From the NCBI GenBank assembly GCA_026545765.1, contig CM048843.1, positions 11,555,501 to 11,619,500 of the forward strand: a stretch of DNA of 64,000 nucleotides, given 5' to 3'. This document shows, piece by piece, positions 37,370 through 48,360 of this stretch. The first letter of the stretch is position 1. Each line of letters starts with the position of its first letter. The stretch is from Plantago major (Eukaryota; Streptophyta; Magnoliopsida; Lamiales; Plantaginaceae). The notes beneath the pieces are model-generated. The model had not been told where the DNA came from, searched no databases, and saw only the letters and a program-made list of their open reading frames with translations. The position numbers and the translations under genes were made by a program.

Positions 37370-39060
37370 TGTTGGTCCAGATAACGGCAAAGTAAAAGAC
37401 TAGAGGGGGGGGGGGTGAATAGTCTTTTAAAACTTTTGTCGATAACAAATGTTTCTCAGATATCTCAATGGATATCTGATACTTAGAATCAGAGTGCGGA
37501 AGACTTAATGTAGATAAGTGTAGAAACAGTTAATAAGTGTGTGTGTTGCTGAAGTATAAATACAGAAATGTAAATGACACAGCAAGTATAGTGGTATCTG
37601 GAGGTGGCGTAATCCTCCAACTAATCCACTTCGGTCTATCAGAGACCTAGAATTCACTAGAACAGATAATTGAGATAACCTTACAAAAATCCTATTCTAA
37701 GATTCTGAACAATTGGTTCCCAACCAAATGTTCCCCCTGAGTTATTCCCTAGCTTCTTCAGCCAAGTACTTCCTATACTCAGAAACCTTTGAGTTATTCC
37801 CTAGCTTCCCAAGCTAAGTACTTCCTATACTCAATAACCTTGGAGTTATTCCTTAGTTTTCCAAATCAAGTACTTCCTATACTCCGGTAACCTTGGAGTT
37901 ATTCCCTGATTTTTCAGACTAAGTACTTCCTGTACTCCACGCCGGTTTTGGTGTTGGTTTCGGTTTGAGTTGTCAGATGAGCGTCTTAATAACTTTTCAG
38001 TTATTCAGATAGCTCTGTGAACTAAGTTACTTAATACACTTTGCAGCGTATGGTATCTTGTTCGATTTTACTGACCCAAGTCTTATGAAATCTGTTCAAG
38101 AGAATGAATCTCAGATAGTTGATCTTTTGATTCAACTCCTTCACAGATAGCTTTGCTTGTTTAGGATCAGGACACTTAGAACTTCAGTGTTTACTCAAGA
38201 TCACAAGCTTTAGTCGCAACAGAAAGCTTTGATAATAAGTAAGTTGCTTTGAGAGAGTAGGATGTTCAGAGTTCTATGTTTCAGCGTATGCAATGTGTCG
38301 TGTGTATCTCTCAAGCTGTCTAAGTGTTGATATTTATAGATGGATTTGAGTACCGTTGGAATAGTATCCGTTAGGCTCAAATTCAAACTATCGATATCTG
38401 TGTGTATAGTACTGTAGCAGGATTTGTCTTCTTCTCAGAAGTTGCCGTTGCATTTACTCAGACATCTCTGTCCGTGCATTAAATGCATTGTACTATACTT
38501 TTTGTCCTGTAGTGTCAACGGAACTATGCATTGTATCAGAGACTAGACTTATTGTCTGATTCTTTGCACGTCTTTATCTTTATTCTTCAGATACCACTTG
38601 TATTGATTGAAACAACCTTGTTTCTTTTCAGAAACGTGTTTAACGCTCAAGGTATCTGAGAACAGATATCTGTGGACACTTTCCTTGTCTTCAGATATGT
38701 GTCTTATTTCTCAAATATCTCTTGTGACACAGTTTGTTTGAAACTGTTCGTGTCTACAAGATATCTGGCTAAGATATCTGAACAACAGATTCAGTAATCT
38801 TGTGCAGTTTTCTTCAAGTCTTCAATTCTTGTTGAGCTTTCTGCTTGGATGTCTTCTTCTAGGTCTTCTCTTCATAAAATAAAAATTACATTTTGAGACC
38901 TAACATCCTATACAAGATTAGCTAGACTATCATACTTAGTGGGTTTCCTCTTTTACAATGTTCAAGTGAACCAAGAGTACTAATCACCTTTCTGAGACTA
39001 AGATAAGTCATCATGTTGCTGAACAAAATCTAAACAGATATTCTAACAAAATATCTAACA
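37370..39060 (-). repeat. 5' LTR of the inner Sirevirus
   Basis: A full-length LTR of 1691 bp on the minus strand, ending TCTAACA on the plus strand directly before the CAAGG target duplication at 39061-39065. This copy is the cleanest of the five LTR pieces in the window. Confidence 0.9.
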
Positions 39061-39065
39061 CAAGG

Positions 39066-42000
39066 GACCTACTTCACTTCTTCAAAGCTCACACTTTGCC
39101 AAAGCACATTCAATGCTTCAAGAAATGGCAGAAGTTAAGGTGCTCTGATCTCTCTGAAATATTGAGAATAACTGATCAACCAACCAGACGGGCACGAGCT
39201 CTTGACCTGGAAACATATGTCCAAGCAATGTTCTCTACAGAACAACATACAGTTGCGACTCTACTACACAAGGACTTTTCCAGAGAAGTGGCGCATAGTT
39301 TGATACATGCCTTTGAACAGGCAGATGGTCAGACAAGATTACAGATGGCATTCAAGCCAGTTCTGCCCCAGACTCTGCAATTCATACCTTCTGAACAAGA
39401 AGAAGTTAATGGGCAGAAGATCACTATCCCAGAAGTGATCAATCTCAGATCTCAAGATGATGAGGAGGAAGAAATGAATGAAAATTTCTTTGATGAACCT
39501 CCCACGATCATCACCAAAAGGATGATAATGACAAAAGGATGATGATGATGCTCGCACTGTGAACCGGAGGAATTTCACAGAGAAACAATGCCTCAGCTGC
39601 TGAAAAGCAAACTGAGAAGACTTCACAGAAATCTCCGTCTTCATCACCTCAGAAATCTACTCATCCGTCTTCTCGCCAACACGCAGTTCCTACTGAGCAA
39701 GTAGTCGAGTTTTCTGAAAGAAACCAATCAGAATATATTAAACACTCAGACCAGAAGTGCCCAACTCAGACAACTGTTGGAAGAAGAACAACAGCTCCAT
39801 CTTCAACTGGAAGATCAAATAGCTCAATCCAGAGAAAGGCTTGATCAACTAGAAGATCAATACCTCAAAGAAATGAATGCTTACTCTGCGGTTAACGAGC
39901 TACGGATGTCTGTACGAGATCGCCAAAGAACTCGACATCAAGAAGTATCTCAAGTCAAGCATGATGCTAAGGTCGCATCATCTTGAAAGAAGTACCATCC
40001 TCCTCCCGTAAAGGAAAGAAACCAATCCGAGATGGTTCTCGGACTTGATACAATTGATGAAAATGTCCAAGAGAATGAAGATCACCGCTAATCCTCGATG
40101 ATGAAGAAGACAAGACTTTGGGCAGACACGCCATGAACATCTAGCGTTTCTCACTTAAAAGAAAGTTGATTGCTCCTACAATCTTCAACAAACCGCCAAA
40201 CGTCCACTCTCAAGAGTACATGAGCAGGTACCAAGTACTAGCTACTCTGAATAAGGAAATGTCTTCACAAAACAAGGAAGTAATTGCCTCAGCCCCCTCT
40301 GAAATGAGAAAGTTCACTGAGCTCATCACTCAGAGAACAACTAGCATGATCATTGCTCAGAAAGATCTGGGAATGACAAGGGACGATGATGTGTCTTTAG
40401 CTGAAAAAGCTTTTCAAGAGGCAAGTTACATCTTTGAAAAGCAGATGCCATCCTAGCCCATCAAGAGCTCACCGATAAGGACAATGGACTTATCAAGCAA
40501 AATCAGAGCTCAAAGTCAACTTCGGTTGGTCACCGCCACAACTATTTACAAGGGCATTTTGACTCTCTCAGATTTCTTTATGAGGCTGCACCAACAATGA
40601 CTAAGGGGAAAGAAAGTACAACTGGACCTCAAAGTCGGGGAATGGGAAGAAGGAGATGAAAACAAGAAGAAATTTGAGCTCGGTGCTTTCAGAAGGAAGA
40701 AGAAAACTTCCACCACCACTCAATCTATGAATCCTCCTCAAGCCAAGTGCTTCCAGAGACCCATCAAGGAACTAAAATGATAACAAGGGCCATGGCACGA
40801 AACCTCCAAGGAGTACCAAGGCTCCAAGGAGAAGACAAGTTAGAGGATTGATGAATCTTCTAAAGAAGAAGAAGAAGGTCAAATCAAGTCCTGGGCAATG
40901 AAGAAGGCGCAAAGATCTCACAAGAATTGATCTTGATGATGATGAAGAGATGATGAAGATGAAGCTCCTCTTCACGTAAAAAGGAAAATTGAAAGCCTAA
41001 TCGAGCCCATAGTGCAAAGCCACTAGCAGCTAAAACACCCTCCTGAAATACCAAGTCTATCCAGGTGGTAGTTCTTCAAGCAACAACCCCAAAGAGAATT
41101 CAAGATGAGAAAAGGAATCGAGAGTCGAGCAAAGACAAAGTCAACTTCCACTCGGGCCGAAGAAGCCAAATTGAGTATGTGAAGTATGACAATGATTCCT
41201 CATCTCTGGTGCATCCATCGGAAAAATGGCTATTGGATTACGAACTTAAGCATCTATTGGTAAATTCAAGATTTTAACCAATCCATAAACAACTCATGGC
41301 ATGGAGAAAGAATAAACCTACCTTGATCAACACCAATCACATCAAAGCATGGTTGGATTTTGAAGTTGTCAAGAGAACTGAAGCCATGAAGAAGGACCTC
41401 TCTGATGATTGTCCATATGGAAAGCCAGATGATGTGCACAAGATTCTGAATATCACAGGAACATGCACAAGACCAAGACTTGCTGTGGAACCCTATGAGT
41501 CGTTCTATCTGACAGAAGATCAATACAAGGGTGACATCAGATATCTGAAGATTATCTACGAATACTTCAAGCTTTCAGATATCAGAATAGAGCATGCTTG
41601 GAAGTGGGGAAAATACCTATGGGTCAAGCATTTTGCCAAGAAAAATCCTACCAAAACCTATAAACAGGTCTGTGGATTTGCCAGAGACACATAGATGCTC
41701 GTCAGAACTCTTCTTTATGATTATTCTGATGACATCAAAAGGTTTGGAGATAGGAAATTTGCAAACTGATCCATAGAAATTTTGTTGAAGACTTGAAGAT
41801 TGAAGACTTGAAGATTGAAGACTTGAAGACTAGTCTATTAGGATGTTTACTTGGAGCTTGGTTACTCCTGTTGTCCTAATTTACTATGTAGTTTTTTTTT
41901 TTGTATTTTTGCTGACTGAGTTTAATTTTGTTATGTATTAAAGTTATCTGTAATCTATAGTTGCGACTTATCTGAAGAACTTACTCTCAGATAGTATTTT

Positions 42001-42174
42001 ATAAAAGATAACTTGTCAGCAAAGATCACACCTTGTGATTTGGTTGATGTCTACTTTCTGCACTTAATTATATGAATTGAAAGATCATAAGAAATGATTA
42101 AGTGGTGGATTGTTTCCTCATCCAGATTTGTAATAGGGAAGATAGTCATCGTTGGTGATCAAAATGGGGAAATT
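39066..42174 (+). pseudogene. Third region of the outer Sirevirus, 3' part, and polypurine tract
   Basis: Continues the outer element after the inner insertion. Visible segments include MPKHIQCFKKWQKLRCSDLS near 39096, an acidic stretch with SQDDEEEEMNENFFDE, and near 41296-41694 a Trp- and Lys-rich C-terminal part (HAWKWGKYLWVKHFAKK). The tract AAAATGGGGAAATT at 42161-42174 directly precedes the LTR. Broken in several places. Function unknown. Confidence 0.65.
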
Positions 42175-43838
42175 TGTTAGATATTTTGTTAGAATATCTT
42201 TAGATTTTTTCAAGAAACATGATGACTTATCTTAGTCTCAGAAAGGTGATTAGTACTCTTGGTTCACTTGAACATTGTAAAAGAGGAAACCCACTAAGTA
42301 TGATAGTCTAGCTAATCTTGTATAGGATGTTAGGTCTCAAAATGTAATTTTTATTTTATGAAGAGAAGACCTAGAAGAAGACATCCAATGTAAAGCTCAA
42401 CAAGAATTGAAGACTTGAAGAAAGCGCACAAGATTATCAATCACAGTACAGATATCTTAGCGAGATATCTTGTAGACACGACGATTTCAAACAAAGCGTG
42501 TCACAAGAGATATTCGAGAAATGAGACACATATCCAAGACAAGGAAAGTGTCCACAGATATCTCGAGATACCTTGAGCGTTAAACACGTTTACGAAAAGA
42601 AACAAGGTTGTTTCAATCAATACAAGTGGTATCTCAAGAATAAAGATAAAGACGCAAAGAATCGCATAACAAGTCTAGTCTCGACATAATGCATAGTTCC
42701 TTGACACTACAGGACAAAAAGTATAGTACAATGCATTTAATGTACGGACAGAGATGTCCGAGTAAAAGCAACGGCAACTTCGAAGAAGACAAATCACAAG
42801 ATTATACACACAGAGATATCGATAGTTTGAATTTGAGCCTAACGGATACTATTCAAACGGCACTCAAATCCATCTATAAATATCAACACTTAGACAAATT
42901 GAGAGATACATACGACACATTGCATCTGTTGAAACATAGAACTCGAACATCCTACTCTCTCAAAGCAACTTACTTATTATCAAAGCTTTACACGACTAAA
43001 GCTTGTGATCTTGAGTAAACACTGAAGTTCTAAGTGTCCTGATCCTAAACAAGCAAAGCTATCTGTGAAGGAGTTGAATCAAAAGATCAACTATCTGAGA
43101 TTCATTCTCTTGAACAGATTTCATAAGACTTGGGTCAGTAAAATCGAACAAGATACCATACGCTGCAAAGTGTATTAAGTAACTTAGTTCACGAGCTATC
43201 TGAATAATCGAAAAGTTATTAAGACGCTCATCCGACAACTCAAACCAAACCAACACCAAAATCGTGGAGTATGTGAAGTACTTAGTCCGAAAAATCGGGG
43301 AATAACTCAAGGTTACCAAGTATAGGAAGTACTTGATTTGGAAAACTAAGGAATAACTCCAAGGTTATTGAGTATAGGAAGTACTTAGCTTGGGAAGCTA
43401 GGAAATAACTCAAAGGTTTCTGAGTATAGGAAGTACTTGACTGAAGAAGCTAGGGAATAACTCAGGGGGAACATTTGGTCAGAACCAATTGTTCAGAATC
43501 TTAGAATAGGATTTTTGTAAGGTTATCTCAATTATCTGTTCTAGTGAATTCTAGGTCTCTGATAGACCGAAGTGGATTAGTTGGAGGATTACGCCACCTC
43601 CAGATACCACTATACTTGCTGTGTCATTTACATTTCTGTATTTATAATTCAGCAACACACACACTTATTAACTGTTTCTACACTTATCTACATTAAGTCT
43701 TCCGCACTCTGATTCTAAGTATCAGATATCCATTGAGATATCTGAGAAACATTTGTTATCGACAAAAGTTTTAAAAGACTATTCACCCCCCCCCCCCCCC
43801 CCCTCTAGTCTTTTACTTTGCCGTAATATGGACCAACA
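42175..43838 (+). repeat. 3' LTR of the outer Sirevirus
   Basis: A 1664-bp LTR from TGTTAGATATTTTG to CCAACA. It contains the tandem TATAGGAAGTACTT units and a C run of about 17 bases near 43787. It is followed by the last 99 bases of the solo LTR. Confidence 0.9.
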
Positions 43839-43942
43839 TAGATTAATAGAAGATAGTTGGTCTCTTTATTTAAACGTTTAACTTACTCTTCTAAATAAGT
43901 TCCTAAGGATTTTCTTTTCTTTTCGAGGGGTCTCACAGGCTA

Positions 43943-44498
43943 GCTCCCCATTTTCTCCTGGATTCAATTTTTCTTCTTTCTTTCGATTACTTTGCTCTTT
44001 CAACACGGATTTTAGCACATAGGATTACAAATCCTCATGTTTAAAATGACTTAACGCATTCATGTATTGATCAAACACACCTTGAGTATTAATCACCCTT
44101 TTACCACTTGGTGATTTTAGTGACTCAATATACAAAGTGCAATTCGTTTTAACAACGAGATACACGCTTACACAAAATGTTTGTTTCCGACGTGTTGGAC
44201 CCAATTGACCAATCATCGAACAAATTGAAATCACATTTATTCACTAAAATTCCAATAAATTTTAAATGTAAAGTTTTATTATATAATTTAATTGAATATT
44301 TTATATTTATAATTTAAATTTAATTTATAATAAAAATTGAAGTATTGTAACTGTAGAAAAGTCAAAACATAAAATATGAGTACTAAATATAGCCAATAAT
44401 TAATGTGGTCAATTTGAATAATTGCTTTGTTGCGAGTATTTTTCTTAGACAAAGTTGTGAAGAATTCAATGATTGTCATTAGAGGGAAAATCGGATTG
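43943..44498. other. Intergenic flank of the nest, no gene seen
   Basis: Before the solo LTR arrived this sequence was continuous with the sequence ending at 11086. Pyrimidine-rich at 43950-44000, then AT-rich. No supported gene. Confidence 0.4.
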
Positions 44499-44638
44499 AG
44501 GCTATGTTCTCTTCATCTGCAACTCCATTCAGTTCAGTTCAGTTCAGATCAGTTCAGTTCAGTTCAGATTTGCTTAGTTGAATTTTATATTACACTTCAC
44601 TTCAGTTCAGTTCAGTTCAGACGAAGAGAATAGAGCCT
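44499..44638. mobile_element. TTCAG-rich MITE-like element, relative of the one at 1802
   Basis: 140 bp, starting AGGCTATGTTCTCTTCATC and ending CGAAGAGAATAGAGCCT, an imperfect inverted repeat of about 19 bases. The interior is mostly (TTCAG)n at 44527-44567 and 44599-44620. The right end matches the 1802-1927 element. A short ATTG occurs on both flanks, but its use as target duplication is uncertain. Confidence 0.55.
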
Positions 44639-45233
44639 AATTGTGGTTTGGAAAAGTCCATATCCAGTAGTTAAGATTGTATTTAGTGTATTAACTCATT
44701 AATTTTGTGTTTTACCACGGTACATATAGAGCTGGAAAATTTGGAGTGTAGTCGAGCTTTTGGTTTATAATTAGTTATGTAGGATTTAGTAACATATCTT
44801 GTGTAATAATGAAGTGATGTGTAATAAAAAAAATAATAGATTTTAATATTTTAAGGTTATTCGATCTTTTTTAAAATTGTTTGAGTAAACATATAAATAG
44901 TATGGTAGATATAAGAAAAATCAGAGCAAATTTGAATTTACTCTAGAAAATGTACTCCAACCCGAACTAAATCTGATTTTCTATTGAAAGTTGAGAGTTT
45001 GTGCAACTTTTGAAGTCCGTTGTGTTTAGGTGCACAGTGCACTTAAACGGTTTAACGGTTAACCCATGAAGTTCTAAGCTATAGTATAAATTAAACAATT
45101 CTTCTTAGAATCTTAATTTTTATGTGCTTCATTTGCCGATCATGTTATTAATGATAATCAAGAGAACGTAGTATCGTACAATAGTAGGAACTCCAACAAT
45201 GGGCTTGTTTACCGGTCTTTCTAGTCAAGCTAA
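44639..45233. other. Intergenic, no gene seen
   Basis: AT-rich sequence with a short palindrome GTGCACAGTGCAC near 45033-45045. No coding or RNA feature was recognised. Confidence 0.4.
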
Positions 45234-45345
45234 TATATGATTTGGCTCAAGTCGTAAGGTATTTGAGTTCACTTAAACCAAGTCTTGAGTTCGAGTCTTG
45301 TTGATAAAAAACACTGTCCCTCAAAAAAGGTCCGACAGTGCTCGA
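45234..45345 (+). mobile_element. tRNA-derived SINE-like sequence
   Basis: Contains an A-box-like TTTGGCTCAAGTCGTAAGG (45241-45259) and, about 28 bases on, a B-box-like GAGTTCGAGTC (45287-45297). This spacing matches the internal RNA polymerase III promoter of plant SINEs. No tRNA cloverleaf with an anticodon arm could be drawn, which argues against a real tRNA gene. The element ends are not clear. Confidence 0.5.
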
Positions 45346-45831
45346 CTGAATTAGTTGCATGTAGGGATACCAGTGAGAAATCAAAAAAATATATTAATCG
45401 TTTATCTTAAACAACATTTTACCTCCAAGTTTCGGACTTTTGTGCAAAGTGTTCGTCCAATTTTTTTGGCCATGTGCAATTCTCGTTCGTAATTTCAATG
45501 TGGTAGGATAACAGATATGCCTAGATTAAGTTTAAAGGCTAAAACCAATCACAATGGGCAAAACATAAACATGACTTCAGCACATGTATTTGAAATTTGA
45601 GAGGTCAAATACGCACATAACAATTGTTAAAAATACATTTTACATAAATAAATAAATAGAGTAACACAATGGATCGAAACATAGAAAATATATGGCATAA
45701 TATTTCCATACACAACCTACACAACTACACCAAACAAATCACTAGAAGATAAATATAGCTAGATAAGCCTACCAATAGAACAAACTTAGACTCTTGCCGT
45801 CTCATTGAACTAAAGTCTTCTTAATTTTAAC
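45346..45831. other. Intergenic, no gene seen
   Basis: AT-rich sequence between the SINE-like stretch and the Mutator-like element. Nothing recognised. Confidence 0.4.
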
Positions 45832-46713
45832 GAGTTAAATGCATAACACCCTGAGTTATTAATAATGTGCGCGAAACCCCTTTCAGTTAACGAATTAGTA
45901 CAAAACCCCCTGAGTTATTAAAAATTGGTACAAAACCCCCCACCCTTTATTTTTAAAGTGTATGAGGTACACTCTCATTAAGTGCGACTATAGATGTTTG
46001 TTTATGTATCTTACACCAAATCAATGCAAAAAAAAAGACCATAGTTATTAAAAATATGAACAAAATCCCATGGAATTCTTATAAAGTCATTGTAATACCC
46101 CTTTTAGATAAATATTAAATATACATGATGAATTTGTATTGTGTGCACTGCAGTTTGTTTCGTTAGTCCAAATTTTCGAAATTATTAAAATGACTTAAAT
46201 TTAAGCTGTTAAAAATAGTAAAACCTTACTTTTTTTTTTTCTGGTTAAATGAACAACAAAAATCGATCACACACTACTGGTTATATAGCACTGAAATATA
46301 TAAATAACAACCATATATAACACTAATTAAGATTGTTATTACATATCAACAACATATATCAATTCATTATTAGTGTAAACGAAAAAATAGTGAGGGCAAA
46401 AGATAATAAACTGAAACTATGAATATCCAGTCCACCTAGTCGCGTTAATTTGGAGTAAGAAAACCTAAAAGAACATCCATTGTCGCACCTAACATGAGCA
46501 TGCCGTAAAAAAAAAGCTGATGGGGTTTCACGCACATGTTTTAATAACTCGGGGGGTTTCGCGCACATTTTTCATAACTCAGGGACTAATTTATTAATTC
46601 AATGGAGTTTTGCGCACATTTTTGAATAACTCAGGGGGATTTGGTACTAATTTAATAACTCAAGGGGATTTCGCGCACATTTACAATAACTTGGGGTATT
46701 TTGCATTTAACCC
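45832..46713. mobile_element. Non-autonomous Mutator-like element with long TIRs
   Basis: The 882-bp element has ends GAGTTAAATGCATAACACCC and (reverse complement of the right end) GGGTTAAATGCAAAATACCC. The inverted repeat runs inward for more than 100 bases with words such as CTGAGTTATT and GTGCGCGAAA. The flanks TAATTTTAAC (45822-45831) and TAATTTCAAC (46714-46723) differ at one base, like the 9-10 bp target duplication of Mutator. Each TIR is itself built of repeated units of about 35-40 bp. No transposase is encoded. Confidence 0.7.
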
Positions 46714-46835
46714 TAATTTCAACGAGTCCTTAGTTTAGGTGATTGATTCTTACCGGCCTAGTACCTAGTTTCTTCATCTCCTTTCTCTTAATTTAGGAAA
46801 TCAACTAAATTATAAGAACTACATGTCCTCAATAG

Positions 46836-46932
46836 TCAGTATCTCACGAGATGAGCAGTGGTGGGTTTATTCCCAAAGGTGTAGTCCTTTGCCTCAAGTT
46901 GCATTTTTGCAAGGATGTCCGCGCAACGTATG
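46836..46932 (-). pseudogene. LINE-type RNase H remnant, C-terminal piece
   Basis: On the minus strand the sequence encodes RCADILAKMQLEAKDYTF and a TGA near 46836. It resembles the NRCADxLA end of plant LINE/RVT_3-type RNase H domains. It is separated from its upstream piece (60771-60872) by the Tat element, which carries GTATG on both sides. It is a short remnant, and a host RNase H-like gene fragment is an alternative. Confidence 0.45.
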
Positions 46933-47790
46933 TGTTGAGGGATAAACCTCTCAACACTAATACTACCACTGCAAGTAACCTGATCCAAGCTCCGCCTCTA
47001 ACTTGAAGTCCGATAAAAGGCTTGTCCGAGAAAGAGCACCTGAAAGGACTAAGTGGGGGGGGAGGGGTTAGAATGGGTTACCCGGATTGCCAAGGTCAAT
47101 CCGGAAAGAGGCTTTACTCAAATGAGAGATGGTAGCTCTCAATGCAATAGTAATGGGAAAGGTATTATGTCTCAGAAGACTTAGGGATAGTTACTTTGAT
47201 CTCGCTTCCTTGCTTACCTTAAGGTCTTGGACCTTGTGCTATATTTGTAGTTATCATGTACTTATGAAGAGGTTCATAAGATGATGCCAAGTGTATGATT
47301 CAGATTTGGACACCAATGCTCCCTTTGGCCCATGGCCCATTAGTGAACAGTAATCCAATACCGATAAGTGGGCCTGGGAGGGTAGTTTGGACCTTTTCCC
47401 TCTGAGAGTACTGTTCACTTTGGGGTCCGTGTTAGTCCCTCGGATGGACACTGCTTGGTTGATCCGCCTGGTAACTCTGGATGTCCGAGCCAAGAGTCTC
47501 ACCAAGTATCTCTGGTTACATATATACGTTTGGTCTTAAAGTAATGGTGGCGTCCGAGATTCTCTCGTACGGTCCGTTAGGCATCTCTGTACTGACATGG
47601 TCAGGTTTGGAAGTTCTTTCCTTAGCTAGCTCGGACTGGCTGTGGAGATATAGTGACTTCAGCGTACTGGTCGATTCACTTTGGTCGGACCATGTGAGGT
47701 CGGACCAGTACTGAATTGGCTAGTTAAGCCGTGATGCGCTTTAGGACACGCTCTGTGGCGCTTAACGGATTGGACATTTCAGTATCAACA
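46933..47790 (-). repeat. 3' LTR of the Tat element
   Basis: 858 bp from TGTTGAGGGATAAACC to GTATCAACA. The neighbouring purine-rich GGAAACCGGGGACATA (minus strand, 47791-47806) is a likely polypurine tract. It contains an unusual run GGGGGGGGAGGGG near 47056. Confidence 0.9.
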
Positions 47791-48352
47791 TATGTCCCCG
47801 GTTTCCAAGTATCTTAGTAGAAGATAGTTGGTAACTATGAGGATCACCGTGGTACGTGGAGCGTGTCCGAATCGTTAATTAAAAGAAAAGGAAGAAATCC
47901 TTTTGTCGGATCCGTCGTCCGTGTCCTCAAGGATTCAATATATCTCTTTCCCCTTTCCGCTCTGATCCGAGTTATCACATAACTGGGATTGTAGAGGAAA
48001 AGGTATTTGTATCCGAGATATATGGGTCCGAGTACGGTTAGGATCTGACGTAGCCCTCTGGAAGCTGTCCGTTGGGCCGGTTGTTGAATTGGTCCTCTCG
48101 TAAGCCCAAGAGGCCCAATAGGTTGTTCGTTCGGCCCACGGGAGAAAGATCCCGAGTAAAGGGACGTGACCGTTGGATCAGGACGACATCAACGGTTGGG
48201 GTTCCCGAGATTGATGTGACGTCATCAAGCATTAAATGCGACGTACTGACAGCCATCCACTCGCGAAGCGGTACAACCCTTGGATTGGAGAGGATCAACG
48301 GCTGGGATTCAAATCCAAGCGACGTGACTCTTGGCTATCCCCAAATTGCCCT

Positions 48353-48360
48353 TATAAATA
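48353..48360 (+). promoter_or_regulatory. TATA motif 1 of the Tat antisense unit
   Basis: TATAAATA on the plus strand, followed by a C/A-rich leader-like stretch (48361-48540). It is opposite to the gag-pol direction and could start the antisense transcript. Promoter function is inferred. Confidence 0.4.

Larger units (their letters stand above)
22980..39060 (-). mobile_element. Inner Sirevirus-type Ty1/copia element (fossil), minus strand
   Basis: Same family as the outer element, in opposite orientation, inserted in the outer third region. CAAGG occurs at 22975-22979 and 39061-39065, a perfect 5-bp target duplication next to the LTR termini (TGTTGG ... TCTAACA on the plus strand). Parts read from the right are: 5' LTR (39060-37370), primer-binding site, gag, protease/integrase, RT and RNase H, tandem-repeat spacer, third region, a 0.85-kb LTR piece in inverse orientation (27743-28595), rest of the third region, polypurine tract (24656-24641) and 3' LTR (24640-22980). 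It is broken in many places. It must be younger than the outer element. Confidence 0.87.
13806..43838 (+). mobile_element. Outer Sirevirus-type Ty1/copia element (fossil), split by the inner copy
   Basis: Plus-strand element inserted in the solo LTR. Parts in order are: an incomplete 5' LTR (13806-14987), a primer-binding site TGGTATCAGAGC, gag (about 15084-16760), reverse transcriptase and RNase H (17607-19258), a tandem-repeat spacer, a third env-position region (20188-22974, continuing at 39061-42160), a polypurine tract (42161-42174) and a 3' LTR (42175-43838). LTRs of about 1.66 kb, the initiator-Met primer site, gene order with RNase H after RT, and a large third region fit the Sirevirus (SIRE1/Maximus) lineage. 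It is broken in many places. Its age is best seen as intermediate, younger than the solo LTR and older than the inner copy. Confidence 0.85.
11087..43937. repeat. Solo Ty3/gypsy-type LTR (fossil), split by the Sirevirus nest
   Basis: The sequence starts TGTAACACCCCGAATTTT at 11087, typical of long plant gypsy (Tekay-like chromovirus) LTRs, and ends TCTCACA at 43937. The five bases before it (11082-11086) and after it (43938-43942) are both GGCTA, a target duplication. Only 11087-13805 and 43839-43937 belong to this LTR, about 2.8 kb in total; the rest is later insertions. No internal gag-pol of this family is present, so it looks like a solo LTR left by recombination, and it is the oldest layer of the nest. 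Lineage and orientation are inferred. Confidence 0.6.

Noticed and set aside
23000-43838. Treating the whole 13.8-43.8 kb block as one simple inverted duplication
   Set aside because: The CAAGG target duplication shows a true insertion of one element in the other, and the two arms are not collinear; only sub-blocks are mirror copies.
45241-45297. tRNA gene
   Set aside because: A- and B-box-like words are present, but no full cloverleaf with anticodon stem or acceptor pairing; SINE-like origin fits better.
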